A DNA stretch of 64,000 bases from Leptodactylus fallax (GCA_947044405.1 CAMRHE010000035.1:6545501-6609500); one strand, 5' to 3'; counted from the first letter of the stretch, positions 24,145 through 37,449 are shown. Notes: generated by a model not told the origin, from the letters alone. Numbers and translations are program-made.

Positions 24145-24940
24145 TTAATTTAACCCCTAAATTAAAGTAGTGTTCCTTCCATTTTTACACTGCTAAATCA
24201 CTAGTGATATTCTAGCAGTGGGTCATTTGTTTTAGCCCTGGTCAGTTACATTTATACATTTTGAACCCTTTTATTATGGTAGATGGATCATGTGATCCCA
24301 GTCTAACCACCATTCCAGAGCTTGTATGGAAAAGAGCAAAGTCAAATCTCTCCTGGCAGCTTTCAGACATCTATCCTCCCCACAACACTCCACCATCCTT
24401 GTTCTTTGTATGTCACTCATGCATAGACTGCTGCTGGAGATATAAATTCTGCAATATGTAAGAGATCAGGAGAGAAGTGAAATAGTAGGCGAGTCTACAA
24501 AATGATTAGCTGTCCTGACTTACGATGCCTGTCTCTGCTATTGACAAATTAGTTATAAGCTTGTGTTACTCAATATACAATATATACAGTATTAGAAGAA
24601 TTATGATATACACATTCACTACACTGTGGCTTCTCAAACCTTTTGAACTTGGGACTCACCAGCTAGAACACAGTAATACCTATGTAGTCATCAGTGATCA
24701 AAGTCCATGCCAAAAGTAACAATATTTTCATCTCCAAATTTCAGTATAACATTAATGGCATATTTACACAAGAAGGAAACACCAATCTTGCAGCAATATT
24801 TACAGGTATAAATGCGTCTATGCTGTACAATAATTGCATTGGGAGGTCTCTTATCCTTAAATACAATTTTTGTATGACTAATATCTGTAGCTTACCAAAG
24901 TGGAATGTTTTCTCTAAAAAAAAAAAAAATCTATTTACAT

Positions 24941-24944
<4 letters not shown>

Positions 24945-25028
<84 letters not shown>
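24945..25028. repeat. (TA)n microsatellite
   Basis: Alternating TA runs for about 80 bp with one interruption (acagat) near 24977-24982. It creates spurious YIYIYI frames. Confidence 0.95.
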
Positions 25029-25032
<4 letters not shown>

Positions 25033-25140
25033 AAAACAATAGCAGCCATAGTAGAGTGTCACATCTTCTTGCATGAATTGTAGGCCCAGTATATGTCATA
25101 AGTCAAACACTACTAGCATATCCTATAGACGACCTATATA

Positions 25141-26772
25141 CAGTGGGTACGGAAAGTATTCAGACCTTCTTTAAATTTTTCACTCTTTGTTTCATTGCAG
25201 CCATTTGCTAAAAGCAAAAAAGTTCATTTTATTTATCATTAATTTACACTCAGCACCCCATCTTGACAGAAAAAAACAGAAATGTAGATATTTTTGCAAA
25301 TTTATTAAAAAAGAAAAACTGAAATATCACATGGTATTCAGACTCTTTGCTGTGACGCTCATATTTAACTCACATGATGTCCATTTCCTTCTGATCCTCC
25401 TTGAGATAGTTCTACTCCTTCATTGGAGTCCAACTGTGTTTAATTAAACTGATTGGACTTGATTAGGAAAGGCACACACCTGTCTATATAAGACCTCACA
25501 GCTCACAGTGCATGTCAGAGCAAATGAGAATTATGAGGTCAAAGGAACTGCCCAAGGAGCTCAGAGAGAGAGAATTGTGGCAAGGCACAGATCTGGCCAA
25601 GGTTACAAAAGAATTTCTGCAGCACTCAAGGTTCCTAAGAGCACAGTGGCCTCCATAATCCTTAAATGAAAGAAGTTTGGGACAACCAGAACTCTTCCTA
25701 GACCTCGCCATCCAGCCAAACTGAGCAATCGTGGGAGAAGAGCCTTGGTGAGAGAGGTAAAAAAGAACCCAAAGATCACTGTGGCTGACCTCCAGAGATG
25801 CAGTAGGGAGATGGGAGAAAGTTTCACAAAGTCTACTACCACTGCAGCCCTCCACCAGTCGGGGCTTTATGGCAGAGTGGCCCGAAGGAAGCCTCTCCTC
25901 AGTGCAAGACATATGAAAGCCCGCATAGAGTTTGCCAAAAAACACATGAAGGACTCCCAAACTATGAGAAATAAGATTCTCTGGTCTGATGAGACGAAAA
26001 TTGAACTTTTTGGCGTTAATTCTAAACGGTATGTGTGGAGAAAACCAGGCACTTCTCATCACCTGCCCAATACAATCCCAACAGTGAAACATGGTGGTGG
26101 CAGCATCATCCTATGGGGGTGTTTTTCAGCTGCAGGGACAGGATGACTGGTTGCAATTGAAGGAAAGATGAATGCGGCCAAGTACAGAGATATCCTGGAA
26201 GAAAACCTCTTCCAGAGTGCTCTGGACCTCAGACTGGGCCGAAGGTTCACCTTCCAACAAGACAATGACCCTAAGCACACAGCTAAAATAACAAAGGAGT
26301 GGCTTCGGAACAACTTTGTGGCCATTCTTGACTGGCCCAGCCAGAGCCCTGACCTCAAACCAATTGTGCATCTCTGGAGAGACCTGAAAATGGCTGTCCA
26401 CCAACGTTCACCATCCAATTTGACGGAACTGGAGAGGATCTGCAAGGAAGAATGGCAGAGGATCCCCAAATCCAGATGTGAAAAACATGTTGCATCATTC
26501 CCAAGAAGACTCATGGCTGTACTAGCTCAAAAGGGTGCTTCTACTCAATACTGACCAAAGGGTCTGAATACTTATGTCCATGTGATATTTCAATTTTTCA
26601 TTTTTAATAAATTTGCACAAATATCTACATTTCTGGGTTTTTTTCTGTCAAGATGGGGTGCTGAGTGTACATTAATGAGAAATAAAATGAACTTTTTTGC
26701 TTTTAGCAAATGGCTGTAATGAAAAAAAGAGTGAAAAATTTAAAGGGGTCAGAATACTTTCCGTACCCACTG
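25141..26772 (+). mobile_element. Tc1/mariner (DD34E-type) transposon, full length, 1632 bp
   Basis: The element is bounded by TA (25139-25140 and 26773-26774). Its inverted repeats of about 194 bp (25141-25334 and 26579-26772) start cagtgggtacggaaagtatt. Each arm has an outer and an inner copy of the motif tattcagac, the IR/DR arrangement known from Sleeping Beauty-like elements. It carries one decayed transposase gene in plus orientation. Both ends are complete, so it could still be a substrate for an enzyme supplied elsewhere. Confidence 0.95.
25533..26554 (+). pseudogene. Tc1-like transposase pseudogene
   Basis: The frame opens MRSKELPKELRERE and is then shifted by two extra bases in a GA run (about 25562-25573). 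The original frame continues with RHRSGQGYK and meets TGA at 25667-25669 in place of the usual Trp. It continues through HTH segments, [13 protein letters not shown] (first catalytic Asp) and [11 protein letters not shown] to a second TGA at 26144-26146, then FTFQQDNDPKHT (second Asp). The third catalytic position reads DLKPIVHLW, so Val replaces the catalytic Glu and Lys replaces the usual Asn. It ends KGASTQY. With one frameshift, two stops and loss of the active-site Glu it cannot encode a working enzyme. Confidence 0.93.
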
Positions 26773-27959
26773 TACATATACCATATTACAGCACAGAGGT
26801 GGATCAAAACATAGCTACTGATTTAAAGGATATTTATTTGTTGGAAAGGTCTCTTTATCATAGTACATACCTATGTCATGTGTTACCAATGCATCATAAC
26901 TTGGCAATATTAGATTATCACCAGAATTTGCAGTGATTAAACAATCACTGGAACAGCTCATTTTTGTTCATAGTTGAACTATGCCCAAGATATATTTTTT
27001 AAATCACAAATGTTTATAATACTATACATAAAAATATTTAACCTATTATAAAGTTTGCCCTATAATTTAATAGTAAATCTCTCAAAACTGTCAGATCATT
27101 TCACATGTAATACATTTTTAGCTTTCATCAAATTGATTCCAATTCTGTTTTTCAATGTGATTTCTGAGTTTAAGGACTTGACTGAAATTAATGTAATTTC
27201 TATATAATTCTTGACGCATTTACTTCAGATATAATTAAAACACTCTTACTGTTGGAACTGTAATACCCAACTTACTTTATGGGACCCCTGCAAAGCTTTT
27301 ATTTACAGCATATTTCAAATAATTACGGATTCTTGGCAGCATTTCCAAGGACGTCCCAGTCGCTTTAAGACAATTAACAACATCTGCAAAATAATTATTG
27401 TATGCTAATACAGAGCAATCTACCCATTTTACATTATACTTTTTCTGCAATATTAAAGGCCATACAGGCGATTCTCTCTATGAGGTCCACACGGAATAAA
27501 ACAAAGATGTCCCTATTTCCTCACTGTGCCAGAAAACATCAAAGGCTTCTCTATGCTTCTGCCCACAATTACATTATCAGCCAAGGGAATCATGATATTG
27601 TAGTCTTTCCTCTTCAATAAATCTGACATTCATTATAGCAGGGATATTGAATTATGTCATGCTTATATAATGATAGCTTTTTTGTCTACCACAGAATTGA
27701 CAAAGACCACCCAAATACTTTTATTTTCCTTTCAGAGATACAACTGCCCAAAATAAACTGTCTTAGACTCCAGTCCTCATTGAACCTCTCAGGGCCATTT
27801 CCTTTTAACTATCCATGTACATGAACCCTGTGCCTGTTAGAAACCCATGCATATACTGTATTTGTGTCCTTAAAAAAAAAAAAAAAAGTACACTACATAA
27901 ATATCAAACACAGTCTGTTATTTAAATCCATACATCTCACAGAAATTTTGCAAGTAAAA

Positions 27960-28379
27960 GTTTAGTAAAATTTGTACTTTCAGTAATCTGCACAGTGATG
28001 CTATAATTTTCCTAATTCATACACCTACCTGTTCATGACCAGGCCACTGTCCCATCCCGCGGTGCCTGTTCTGGTATTAGTCTTCACCGCACATGACCAT
28101 TGAGGCCAATCAACACCCTCAGGGGCCTAAGGAAAGGACTCATGAAGTCACTGACATAAGTCAATTGTGACGTTACGGGTCCATTCTTTAGGCTGCTGAT
28201 TGGACTCAGCAGTCCTGTGCAGCGAGTACTTCTGCTGGAGCAAGATTCAGGGCGCTGAGGGACCGGACAGTGGCTGAGTAATGGACAGGTAAGTGTAGGA
28301 GTTAGAAAATTATAGCAACACTGTGCAGATTACCTAAAGTACAAATGGACCAGACAGCGGCAGGAGACAACCCCTTTAA
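27960..28379. repeat. Foldback MITE with TTAA right end
   Basis: tttgtactttcagtaatctg on the left (27971) pairs with the inverted right arm near 28345. The pairing continues inward through gcacagtg.tgctataattt and the acctacctgttc / gacaggtaagt segments. The right edge is gacaacccctttaa with TTAA at 28376-28379. The centre is GC-richer. There is no coding content. Confidence 0.65.
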
Positions 28380-28859
28380 TGAAGGAAGTGCAGGGATATT
28401 TTAAAAACAGTTTTATGCTTATTGTTGCTTTATTTAATGTTACATTTGAATTCAATGAGATATTTATTAGTTTTCTTCTCTGCCACTCCAATGGCATGCT
28501 CCTGTCCTCCCCATCTTCTGACTACAGTGGTAATGTGCCCAAATAAAGCCAGTGACCACTGCAGCCAGTCACTGGTCTCAGCAGTATATAGCATGTAATT
28601 GCTGAGAACAGTGATTGACTTCAGAGGTAAAGTGGAGTATACAGGCACATCACTGCTACATCAATAGGAAGGACTGCAGCCTGATGCAGGAAGCAGTGGG
28701 GCGAAAGCTTAGAAACATCACTTATCTCCTTTTTATATCAATACTTACCACTGGACAAAATTACTTGCACAACCCTTTAATACACAGAATATCACCAAGT
28801 ATTCCCAATTACATAACAAAACCGAGCACTGAATAAAAGGTACAACTGAAAAATGCAGT

Positions 28860-28891
28860 TTTTTTTTTTTTTAACCCCCCCCCCCCCCACC
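28860..28891. repeat. Adjacent T and C homopolymer runs
   Basis: A T run (to about 28873) is followed by AA and a 14-15 base C run. A similar C run occurs at 29580-29594. Such runs are unstable and prone to assembly error. Confidence 0.9.
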
Positions 28892-29160
28892 AGACGTTCA
28901 TGCATTTAAAAAAATGCACTAAATTGCACGTGTTAAGTTACTGATCAATCTGGTCTCAGGCCAACTACAGTTAGTGTCTGACTACTCTGCAGAGTTCAGT
29001 AATCCCTCTCCTGCTATTTGGTAAAGGTACTTCTGGCCTTACTAACCCAACACATTTTAGCAGGTTTTGACATGTGCTGACTTAAAGACCTTTTACCACC
29101 TACACCAAGATCAGGTCTTTGCATTATCTAAGAGGCGCTGCTCAGCGCAGTTGGAATTTT

Positions 29161-29405
29161 TTCTCTAGCACCAGCGTTCACGAGCAATCAATGCAGTTAG
29201 TTTTGGTGCCAGATATGTCAAACAGGGGCAAGCAGGGAGAGTGATATTGAGCTCTGACACTGTCCTCCTCTGACTGGAACTCAGAATCACGCCCCCTTTC
29301 TTGTTACTGCCTGACACCATCCACCTAACAGTAGAGAGCTTAGGTAGCATATCAGGCACCAAAACTAACAGTACTGATTGCTTGGGAATGGTGGGTGCCA
29401 GAATC
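29161..29405. repeat. Inverted repeat, about 245 bp
   Basis: caatcaatgcagttagtttt near 29185 pairs with aaaactaacagtactgattg near 29361-29380, and the pairing continues with ggtgccagatatg / catatcaggcacc. Arms of 35 bp or more enclose a GC-richer centre. A 181-codon minus-strand frame spans it (29165-29710) but resembles no protein I know. Confidence 0.6.
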
Positions 29406-31907
29406 AGTGGAGAGGAGCCTATTAACCGATGCAAAGAACTGTTGGTTGAGGTGGTGAAAGGGCCTCTTAAACAGCCATGATCGTTCTTTGTATTTATCAA
29501 CTGATAAGGCAGAGCTGTAGTTAGGCTTTCCTTCACCCAGGGAAAAGGTTCAGTTTTATCTTTGGAGGGGACCCACATGCCCCCCCCCCCCCCAAGGCTA
29601 CACCCCCGGATAAGGCTTCCATTATATACTGTACCTGACCTAGCAGCACTGCTCAGAGGTGAAAACTGTGGTGGATTTGTTACACATTTCGTGTGAATTC
29701 GGCACTGCAATCCTGGAACTGATTACAGTGCAATTCAGGTGGATTGGGTTTGTAAACGGCATTCATATGTTTTAGATGTCTTCCGTGTGAAAAATTGAGC
29801 ATGCTGCAGATTTTCAATCAAAGGGGGTGAAACCTATAGTGAATCTGCAGCAAAATTAGTCATAAATTGAATAAGACATGGATTTTGCAGTGGATCCACA
29901 GTTACATTATTCCACTACGTTTGGACTTACCCAATTAGAACTAGAACCTAAATGGAGACGAGGCTAGCATCTCCGCTATGTGTGATCTAGAAAAAAACAG
30001 CCATGTTTTTTTTTATAACAAATGGTTATAATTTCTAAATAAATGGAATAATAAATACATTAGAAACAAGAATTGAAGAATTTATCGTTTGCATCAATTA
30101 CTCTAGGATTCCAAAAAGTGCTACTCCAATGATTGCTAGGAAAAAATGTCTCAATGTCTCAATAAGCTTAACCAACTGAGTCTATTCATCAAATTCTCTC
30201 ACTTGTACATGTCTGCAACCATCCAACCCAGACTTGTAAAAGGAATGTTCTTTATTAGTAACAAACTTGAAGAAAGAAACCAAACTAAATCAACCCTAAT
30301 CCCCCTTTCAAAAAATAAAATAAAGTAAAAAACAGCAAAGCACACAGCTGGTGCAATGCCGGCCTACGGATTAATCAAACCTAATCTGCAATAAATTCAG
30401 GATGTGATCTCTTCTGACCTCATCAATGAAATCAGCTGAAAGTTACTTTATAAATCCTTCAGTCATTCTTTAACAGGATGAAAGCCTAGCAAGTCACCCC
30501 TCCTTCCTCCTTGAAGAGATTACATTAAGAAAGGCCTTAATTTCAGAAATTCTTCAATATGTTAAAACGAGCTAGCCACAAAGACAGCTTTCCTTCTATA
30601 TTTGAGCAAAAGAGAAGGAGGAAAAAGTATTACTGAGAGGACACAATAAGGAAGAAAAGATTTACACTGGCTGTTTCTCTCCTTTTATAGGAACCATTTT
30701 ACGCATTAAGCCTTATCTTGTTATTTTTATTCACATGCTAATTCTCCTACAGATTAGTGAGAATGGGATTTGTCAAGTACAGTAAAGTGGCCAGTCTCTG
30801 AAGACAAAATACTGTTTATAGCAACAGCAAATTATTTGTTACAACCAAAACCATACAAGCTACCAGAAATGCATCCAAACATTCCAACTTGTAACAATGT
30901 TATTTTCTTGCATAATATGGATGGGATTCCTTATGAATGAATCCTTCAGCTCAAATAATCAAAAATGAGAGAGGCTACAATCAACTAGCAATATAATACT
31001 GCCAACTGATGGTCTAGTTGCTAAAAAGCAAGGCTGTCACTGGTATTATGTAAAGTAGCCACAGTGATACATACTGCATTTGATAGCACTTTTCTCCACA
31101 TGGTACCAACTTGATTCTACTTGACTCTACTTGCTTTTGGTACCAGGTACATTGTTTTCCACTGCAAGCAGCACTTTCCTCTCTGCATGTTTTGTGCGGA
31201 AACCACCTGGACCCCATTATAGCCTATGGGGTCCGTGTGGTTTCCCAGGTAAACCCCTTTTTTATGCGTATAGGAAACCCGAATGCAGATGTGAACCGGA
31301 CCTTATAGGGAAGTGAATAGAAAAACCCCAGATAAAATGTCAAAGCTATAGCATGCTGCTTAAAAAACAGGATAAACAGGTAAAAGGAGGTAAAAGACAA
31401 AGCCCTCATTACTCCAGAGAGCTATTTTGCATTTTGTCAAAAACAGCAATATTTTGGGAATGGAGGCACCAATTCACAAGAGGAAAACTAGCCTGATTCT
31501 AGCCTCACATGAATCTGTGAGGCTAGATTCATATGCTGCGTTCTGGTGTGAATTCAGTGGGTTGGATCCTATTAAGTGACTAACAGTTGTCTCTGTAAAC
31601 AAACTCGTACAGTGAAGGATCCCTGGACTTCTAAGCCTAAAATGAGCAGTGGTATAAATGAACAAATAACTAAAAAACATGTACTCACTAATTTCTGGGG
31701 AGTGGCATGTACTACATTACTTTCCTAGAGACTGTAATAGTTTATGACATATTAATGTCAACTGACTTCCATTCTTTGCCGCTATTAAAAATACACTCAA
31801 TTTGAGGTACTGTCTATACAGGCAATGCAATAATAAGTGTGTGTCTGAGGTTAATTGTAAAATTTTAAAAAAAATAGCTTTAACAGCTACCACAAGCTTA
31901 ACAAATA

Positions 31908-32279
31908 CAGGTGCATCTCAATAAATTAGAATATTTTTGAAACTTTCATTCATTTCAGTAATTCAGTAATACAATTCATAGTCAGCATCTTCCATGATTG
32001 TGTGTCCTACTGAACCAGACTGAGGGACCATTTAAAGGCTTAGGAAACCTTGGCAGGTGACACACTGCATTTACAATACTGAACTTTTTTACAATATTCT
32101 AATTTTCTTAGATTTGGGTTTTCATTACCTGTAATCCATAATCAACATTTACAGAAATAAAACACTTGAAATCGAACACTGTGTGTAAAGAATCTAGAAA
32201 ATATCGGAGGTCGCTTTTTAATTTAATTCCTGAAATAAATAAATGTTTCAAAATATTCTAATTTATTGAGATGCACCTG
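31908..32279. mobile_element. Tc1/mariner-type MITE, copy B (372 bp)
   Basis: It starts caggtgcatctcaataaatt and ends with the same sequence inverted, flanked by TA (31906-31907 and 32280-32281). I counted roughly eight differences from copy A at 18567-18938 over the full length, most of them transitions. Confidence 0.88.
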
Positions 32280-32281
32280 TA

Positions 32282-34130
32282 GCAAAAGATACTGTGAGAG
32301 GCTGTTCATCATGTCTAATATTCAGACAATGTGGAAAGATATTGTCAAATTCATTACAGTGGCTCACACTGTATGATAAATTTGGCACACCTTTAGACAC
32401 TTTTATCTAACTTTATACTACTTATTGGTTGGCGTACCTCAGACTGTTATCATGCGGGCATAGTCTGCCCAGTAACACATGTTTGCTATGAGGTTTGTAA
32501 CTACAGGATGTTGCTGTGTTCACTAGTGCTCACTGGCTCATCCCTGTACTGATTTGTGAATAAGCACAAAGTATATGTAGGAGCGACAAGCAGCAACCTG
32601 AGCAGAGCTAAATGCTGATAACATTCTCCAGGAAAGCAGTTTCTGCAATCCAAGAAAGCTGGGCGAGGAGGCAAGTGTCCCGGTGGTACTGTGGTGCAAC
32701 CAGTAGCTACAACCAAAACAGGTTGGGTCTATTGAACAATACACAATTGTAGAAACAAGTGTAAATGTTTTTGGGTTGTGAGCTCCATGTGGCTGTACCC
32801 CAAACTGGTATTATTCAAGAATCTCAGACTTGTGTATGGGTTGAGGAAGACAAGGAGTTTCCTAATATAATTCCCTCCTCCTTACTTAGTTCTTCTCATG
32901 AGACAACCTGCCAGGATTTTCCAGTGGCACCACCCTCTGATGCCAGTGTGGAAAACCCAGAGAAGAACCCCTGAAAAAGCCAGATGAGGGGAGTAAGTAC
33001 CCTGAACCAGGAATACCTGGTACCACTGCCAGTTTGCAACCTACCTGTGCAGGGGAAAGCTAACACTCAGCACTGGAAAGCAGTGATCATAGGTGGGCAT
33101 TCGTATGGAACCCACCATGGAGATGTGCCTGGGTAATAACATGTTAGTCAATTCCCCATGTCACATCATAAAAAGGGGAAGTGTGATGAAATAGTTTATA
33201 TCATATGGTACAAATAATGTGTTTTAACTGTTGTGCTCAGTGTCACAGAGGAGTCCATTCCAATGTGTTAGAGCAGCCTGTGGAAGTGGTATATTCATTG
33301 TGATGCCAAGTCCAGGAACCAGTGGAATTTGTGCAGTAATCACTATGCGCAACCCACAGCTCAGGAGACCCCTGTGCTAATTGAATTGGTGGTCCTCTAA
33401 TTAGCAAGTATTTTGTGCGACCTACCATATAAGACATTGCGACATTGTATCATCTGAGAGTTTACCGATCAAAAGCCCTACTTTTCCAACAAAAGGAAAT
33501 TTTAACAGGACAAGAGGGAGGTTGCAGGAAGTAGCTTGGGGGTTGATAAATGTGACGAGGCTCATGATTTCAGGGTCAGATTCTTTGGATCTTAATGTGG
33601 GTTTTGTCCCAGACTTAAACCCAAGTCTTTTATTCCCCTTTTATTTCCCATTGTTTGTATGCATTTGTCTTTATTATTCCATCTTTTTATTGTTACTACA
33701 CTGTACCTTTTCATGTATATTAAATGTAAAATTTAATAAGATTGCCCTTTGACTCTAACGTCCCCACATTTCTAAAGACAGTAAATATCGCTAGCCGTAT
33801 TACCCCTTTTGTGTGCTAGCTTTGCATGGTGTCCGCATACTGGTGTCTTGTCTTACCATAAAGTGGCAAGTGGTGGCGGCTTTGTGTGGATTCGTGAGTG
33901 TAAACGGGCGCATCACCCCTGTGTATCCTAGTGTGAGAGGTGAGCTGGAAGGGAGTTTTGAAGTGGAGATCCCTTTTATGATTGCATCTAGGGTCAAAGT
34001 TGTGTGTGGTGAGTAAGGAGTATGGATATCCTACAGAACTTGTATACAGTGAGCGGATATATCTTGGGTGTGACCTCCAATCCCTGACAAGTACCATTCA
34101 TACCATACCAGCAGAACCATACAGCAGTCA
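32282..34130. other. Unclassified intronic sequence, possibly an old retroelement
   Basis: This stretch is less AT-rich than its neighbours and has several short open frames (for example 32765-32974 plus and 33816-34097 minus) that match nothing I recognise. I saw no terminal repeats, reverse transcriptase or integrase motifs. It may be a decayed LTR element or unique sequence. Confidence 0.3.
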
Positions 34131-34839
34131 TTAAGCGGCCAGACCTCTACTGATTCTGTCCCACTTTATACAGCCTAGCTGACAAGCAAGCTGCAGAAAA
34201 CAGGAAAAGTCTCTGAGTGCTCCAATGTACAACATTTCAAGATTTCTTTTATAAGACTAGTCAGATAAAAGTTATAAAAAAGACATCAACAAAAATGCAG
34301 AAATATGTATGTTTAAAAAGCTGATTTAAAAATATGTATTTTTCTGATGACCTATTTGCCCTAAGGAATAAGATAAAGAAATATAGTTCGAAGGAAGGAA
34401 CTCATTGATCAGACAAACTACATATTTACACGGTTCATAAAACTGTAAATCATAAATCTCCATCACAGACAAGTGTCTTTACTCTATTACACAGAATATT
34501 ACTTTGAACTGAAAGGCCTACATGAGAGTGATGCAAATTAGCCATCCACCATAATGTAAAGTCTCCCAAGGATGCAACAGAGAGCATGCTGGGCATAGTT
34601 CATTACTCTGTAACAGATCACCTACACCAGCTATTTAGGTCAAGGATAGTAAGCAGTGCTGACAAATTGGGCAGATTTATGAATACTGTCACAAGCTGTG
34701 GTAACATGTAAACATGGCCATTATTTAATCAATTTCTTTTCTTAATTGCCCCACAGCTTATGACAAATATCTCAAAAACTACACACTATTGTAAATCTGG
34801 CACAAATAATTTGTACTAGCTATAACCTGTCATACTTGT

Positions 34840-35353
34840 GTCCCACTTCTGTGGGTTGCGGTCTGGTGGAAAAATCCAGCCAGAATCTAAAAGTGCACCC
34901 CCTATGCAATTGTGTATATTCACATCTGCGTCGGCCATTCCGTTCGAAATCAGTATGTCAAATTTCAAAAACTGATTTTGTATGGTCCGGATTACGACCC
35001 ATTGATTTCAATGGCTTTTAAAAGTAATCAGCATGTATCAGTTTTTGCCATTTCCACCTGGTTTCCGCATTTTTTGTGCGGAGAGAAAAGTAGAACTTGC
35101 AGAACTTTGTCTCCGTACTACAAATAAGGATTCCGGCGACGGACAGCAACCAATCCGTTTTTTTTAACATTGAGGTCTATGGAAAATGGATGACAAACTG
35201 ATTACAAACGGATAGCAATCAGTTTGTGTCCGTTTTGTAATCCGTTTTCCCTCTGCGTATGCTCAGAATGAAGAAGGGGGAAGGGAAAAAAAAAAACGGA
35301 TTGGTCAAAAACGGACACAAACTGATTGCTATCAGTCTGTAATCAGTTTGTAA
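34840..35353. repeat. Repeat with a palindromic half
   Basis: Within 35191-35353, aaactgattacaaacggata and the following gcaatcagtttgtgtccg pair with the inverted copy ending near 35350, around an A-rich loop. The left part (34840-35190) has related 'ccgtt...ttttgtgcgg' motifs. It is noncoding. Confidence 0.6.
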
Positions 35354-35478
35354 GGGTGGGTTCACACTTGCGGCGGCACTCCATCTGCCACGAATCCGAC
35401 CTAAATGTCGGAAAACTGGATAGGCACTGGATAGGTAAAGGTTTGTGATGCGTTGCTTAAAAACCCATTCAGGGTGAG

Positions 35479-35663
35479 TTCACACCTGCGCTTGCTGTCC
35501 GTCCGTTGCCAATCCAGTGAAAATCTCGGCGAACTGGATTGGCATCGGATACAGACCGGTCAGCGGCGCATTGGTTAAAAACCCGGTCTGTATCCGATGC
35601 CAATCCAGTTCGCCGAGATTTTCACTGGATTGGCAACGGACGGAGAGCAAGCGCAGGTGTGAA
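35479..35663. repeat. Near-perfect palindrome, 81-bp arms
   Basis: Arms 35479-35559 and 35583-35663 are reverse complements with a single mismatch, around a 23-bp spacer. The arm begins ttcacacctgcgcttgctgt. A related, non-palindromic version lies at 55951-56181, sharing gtccgttgccaatcc and 'aaaatctcggcgaac'. It is noncoding. Confidence 0.92.
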
Positions 35664-36063
35664 CGAAGCATCACTTGAATGGGTTGTTAAAGCAATGTGC
35701 GGGTGTGCGCTTACACCCTCTGCGCCGCAAAGCCGTTTTTTTTTTCGTCGGAAACAAAGTCGGAAATGCAGGACTTTGTTTCCAATGAAAAAAAAAACGG
35801 TTTTGCGGAGCAGAGGGTGTTTCCTAATGCTACATGACTGGGGCATTCCCTATGGATTCTACATGATACTGGCTCAAGCTGTTTGTTTTTATACTGTAGC
35901 TTAAGACGGCTGCTTACAGTTTTCTGGATTTCAGAATCAAATTTCTCCAACGAAACTCTCCTACACTTGCTTCTGTATCAGAATAAACATGTTACTCCTG
36001 TGCTTGCACCAAGTACACTGCAGTCCTCCCATAGTCTCAAAAACATATTGATAGGTTCATTAA

Positions 36064-36543
36064 AAGTAAACAGTCACCAGGAAACTCAATATCAAATTAG
36101 TCACAGTGCACTGTAGGGGGCATTATGTTGAGCACCATCTTACTGTTAGCTAGTCTAATAGACACATAATTTCCTTGATAAATCTGTTTTTATAAATATG
36201 CAAATGAGACTCAAGTGAAATGTGGACATATCAGAACCTCCAAGGACTCCAACTGGGAAACCCCAGGTGCATATGCATTCAACAAGCAGTGTTATAGCTG
36301 TAGAATAGGAAAAGTCTGTCCATCAAATGTATAGGGGTAGTGAATCAAAACTGTAGACAGAGCCCTTAGATGTTCTGGCACTACCCCACTGCACTTCAGC
36401 CTCATTTGCATATTTCTAAAAACATCTTTTTTTCAAGAAAATGGTACATCTATTGGACCATCTAAAGGTAGGGTGGTGTTTACCTACAATGAACTGAGCT
36501 GGTGTAAGGTTTCTATAGGTTTCTCGTGACAGACTCCCTTTCA
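36064..36543. mobile_element. Probable MITE, about 480 bp
   Basis: The left end aaagtaaacagtcaccagga follows TTAA (36060-36063). The right end, read inverted, is gaaagggagtctgtcacgag. These imperfect inverted ends and the lack of coding content suggest a nonautonomous DNA element. The right target site is not clear. Confidence 0.5.
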
Positions 36544-37449
36544 TTTCCCTTCCCTAAAAATCTAGCCTCAACTTTGGACACCAGTGTATGTGGCTGAGAA
36601 AGTGGGATTAGATTAATAAATGGATTGAGTACATGGGTTAACGTGTTTTATTCCATGTGTCCAATGCTGGAAAATAATGGTGCTACAATATTGGGGAATT
36701 AATAAATTAAGGTATAATTGGCATTAAGCAATATTAAGCATTAGCTTACAAGGCTCATATTTGATATAATAGTGTAAACCTTTTAACTTTTTCCTGCTCT
36801 AGAAAAATCCAACTTCTACTTGCAACAGATGCCTTTTTGTCTTTAGTTTATCTTGCCTTACAATAGCAATAACATAAAAGCACATAGTAAAATATTCATC
36901 TTGCATCCTGATCTGATATTGTTATCAGCTTGAATGTTTGAAACTGCTAAAGCGACAGGGTAAACAGAACAGATTTCCTACAACTGTTTAAAAGCGAGGG
37001 CTGCCAAATGAGAGAACAATTGGCTAGGCATTAGTGCACATGGCTCATGGCTCCTGCAAAGATCTGCAGACACAGATAGGCTAATAAAGTACTGACATAT
37101 TGGACACAAACAAGACTGCTGGAGGCCGTACAAACCTACTCACAAAGTCAGCATGCTGTACACCTGTGACTGAAAGTGACTCTATATTCATGTCTCAATT
37201 GTTATATCTCTTACTCAAATACTACCATATTCAGTGCAATAGATGAAACTGTAAAAACGTCAAATAATCATTTACACCTGGGCTCATCAACATTTTTTGT
37301 ATGGCATGACAGTGCACCATGGAAAAATTGTATGCAAATAAGTCCTCCTTGGGGAAAAAAGTGACTTTTACGCCAGTGCCACATTTTGGAAGGTAGCCCC
37401 CTATAGGTAAATGCCTGGTCTTAGTGAAATTATGGCATGGCATGATCTG

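Noticed and set aside
24694..25083. Plus-strand frame of 129 codons with a long YIYIYI run
   Set aside because: The run is the (TA)n microsatellite and the rest has no recognisable content.
25496..26514. Minus-strand frames of 151 and 198 codons
   Set aside because: They are antisense shadows of the Tc1 transposase pseudogene.
29165..29710. Minus-strand frame of 181 codons
   Set aside because: No motif I recognise; it crosses an inverted repeat and a homopolymer C tract, and has no splice or promoter support.
33816..34097. Minus-strand frame of 93 codons, basic and His-rich
   Set aside because: Suggestive of an old retroelement or zinc-binding segment, but no Cys/His spacing, protease or polymerase motif could be found.
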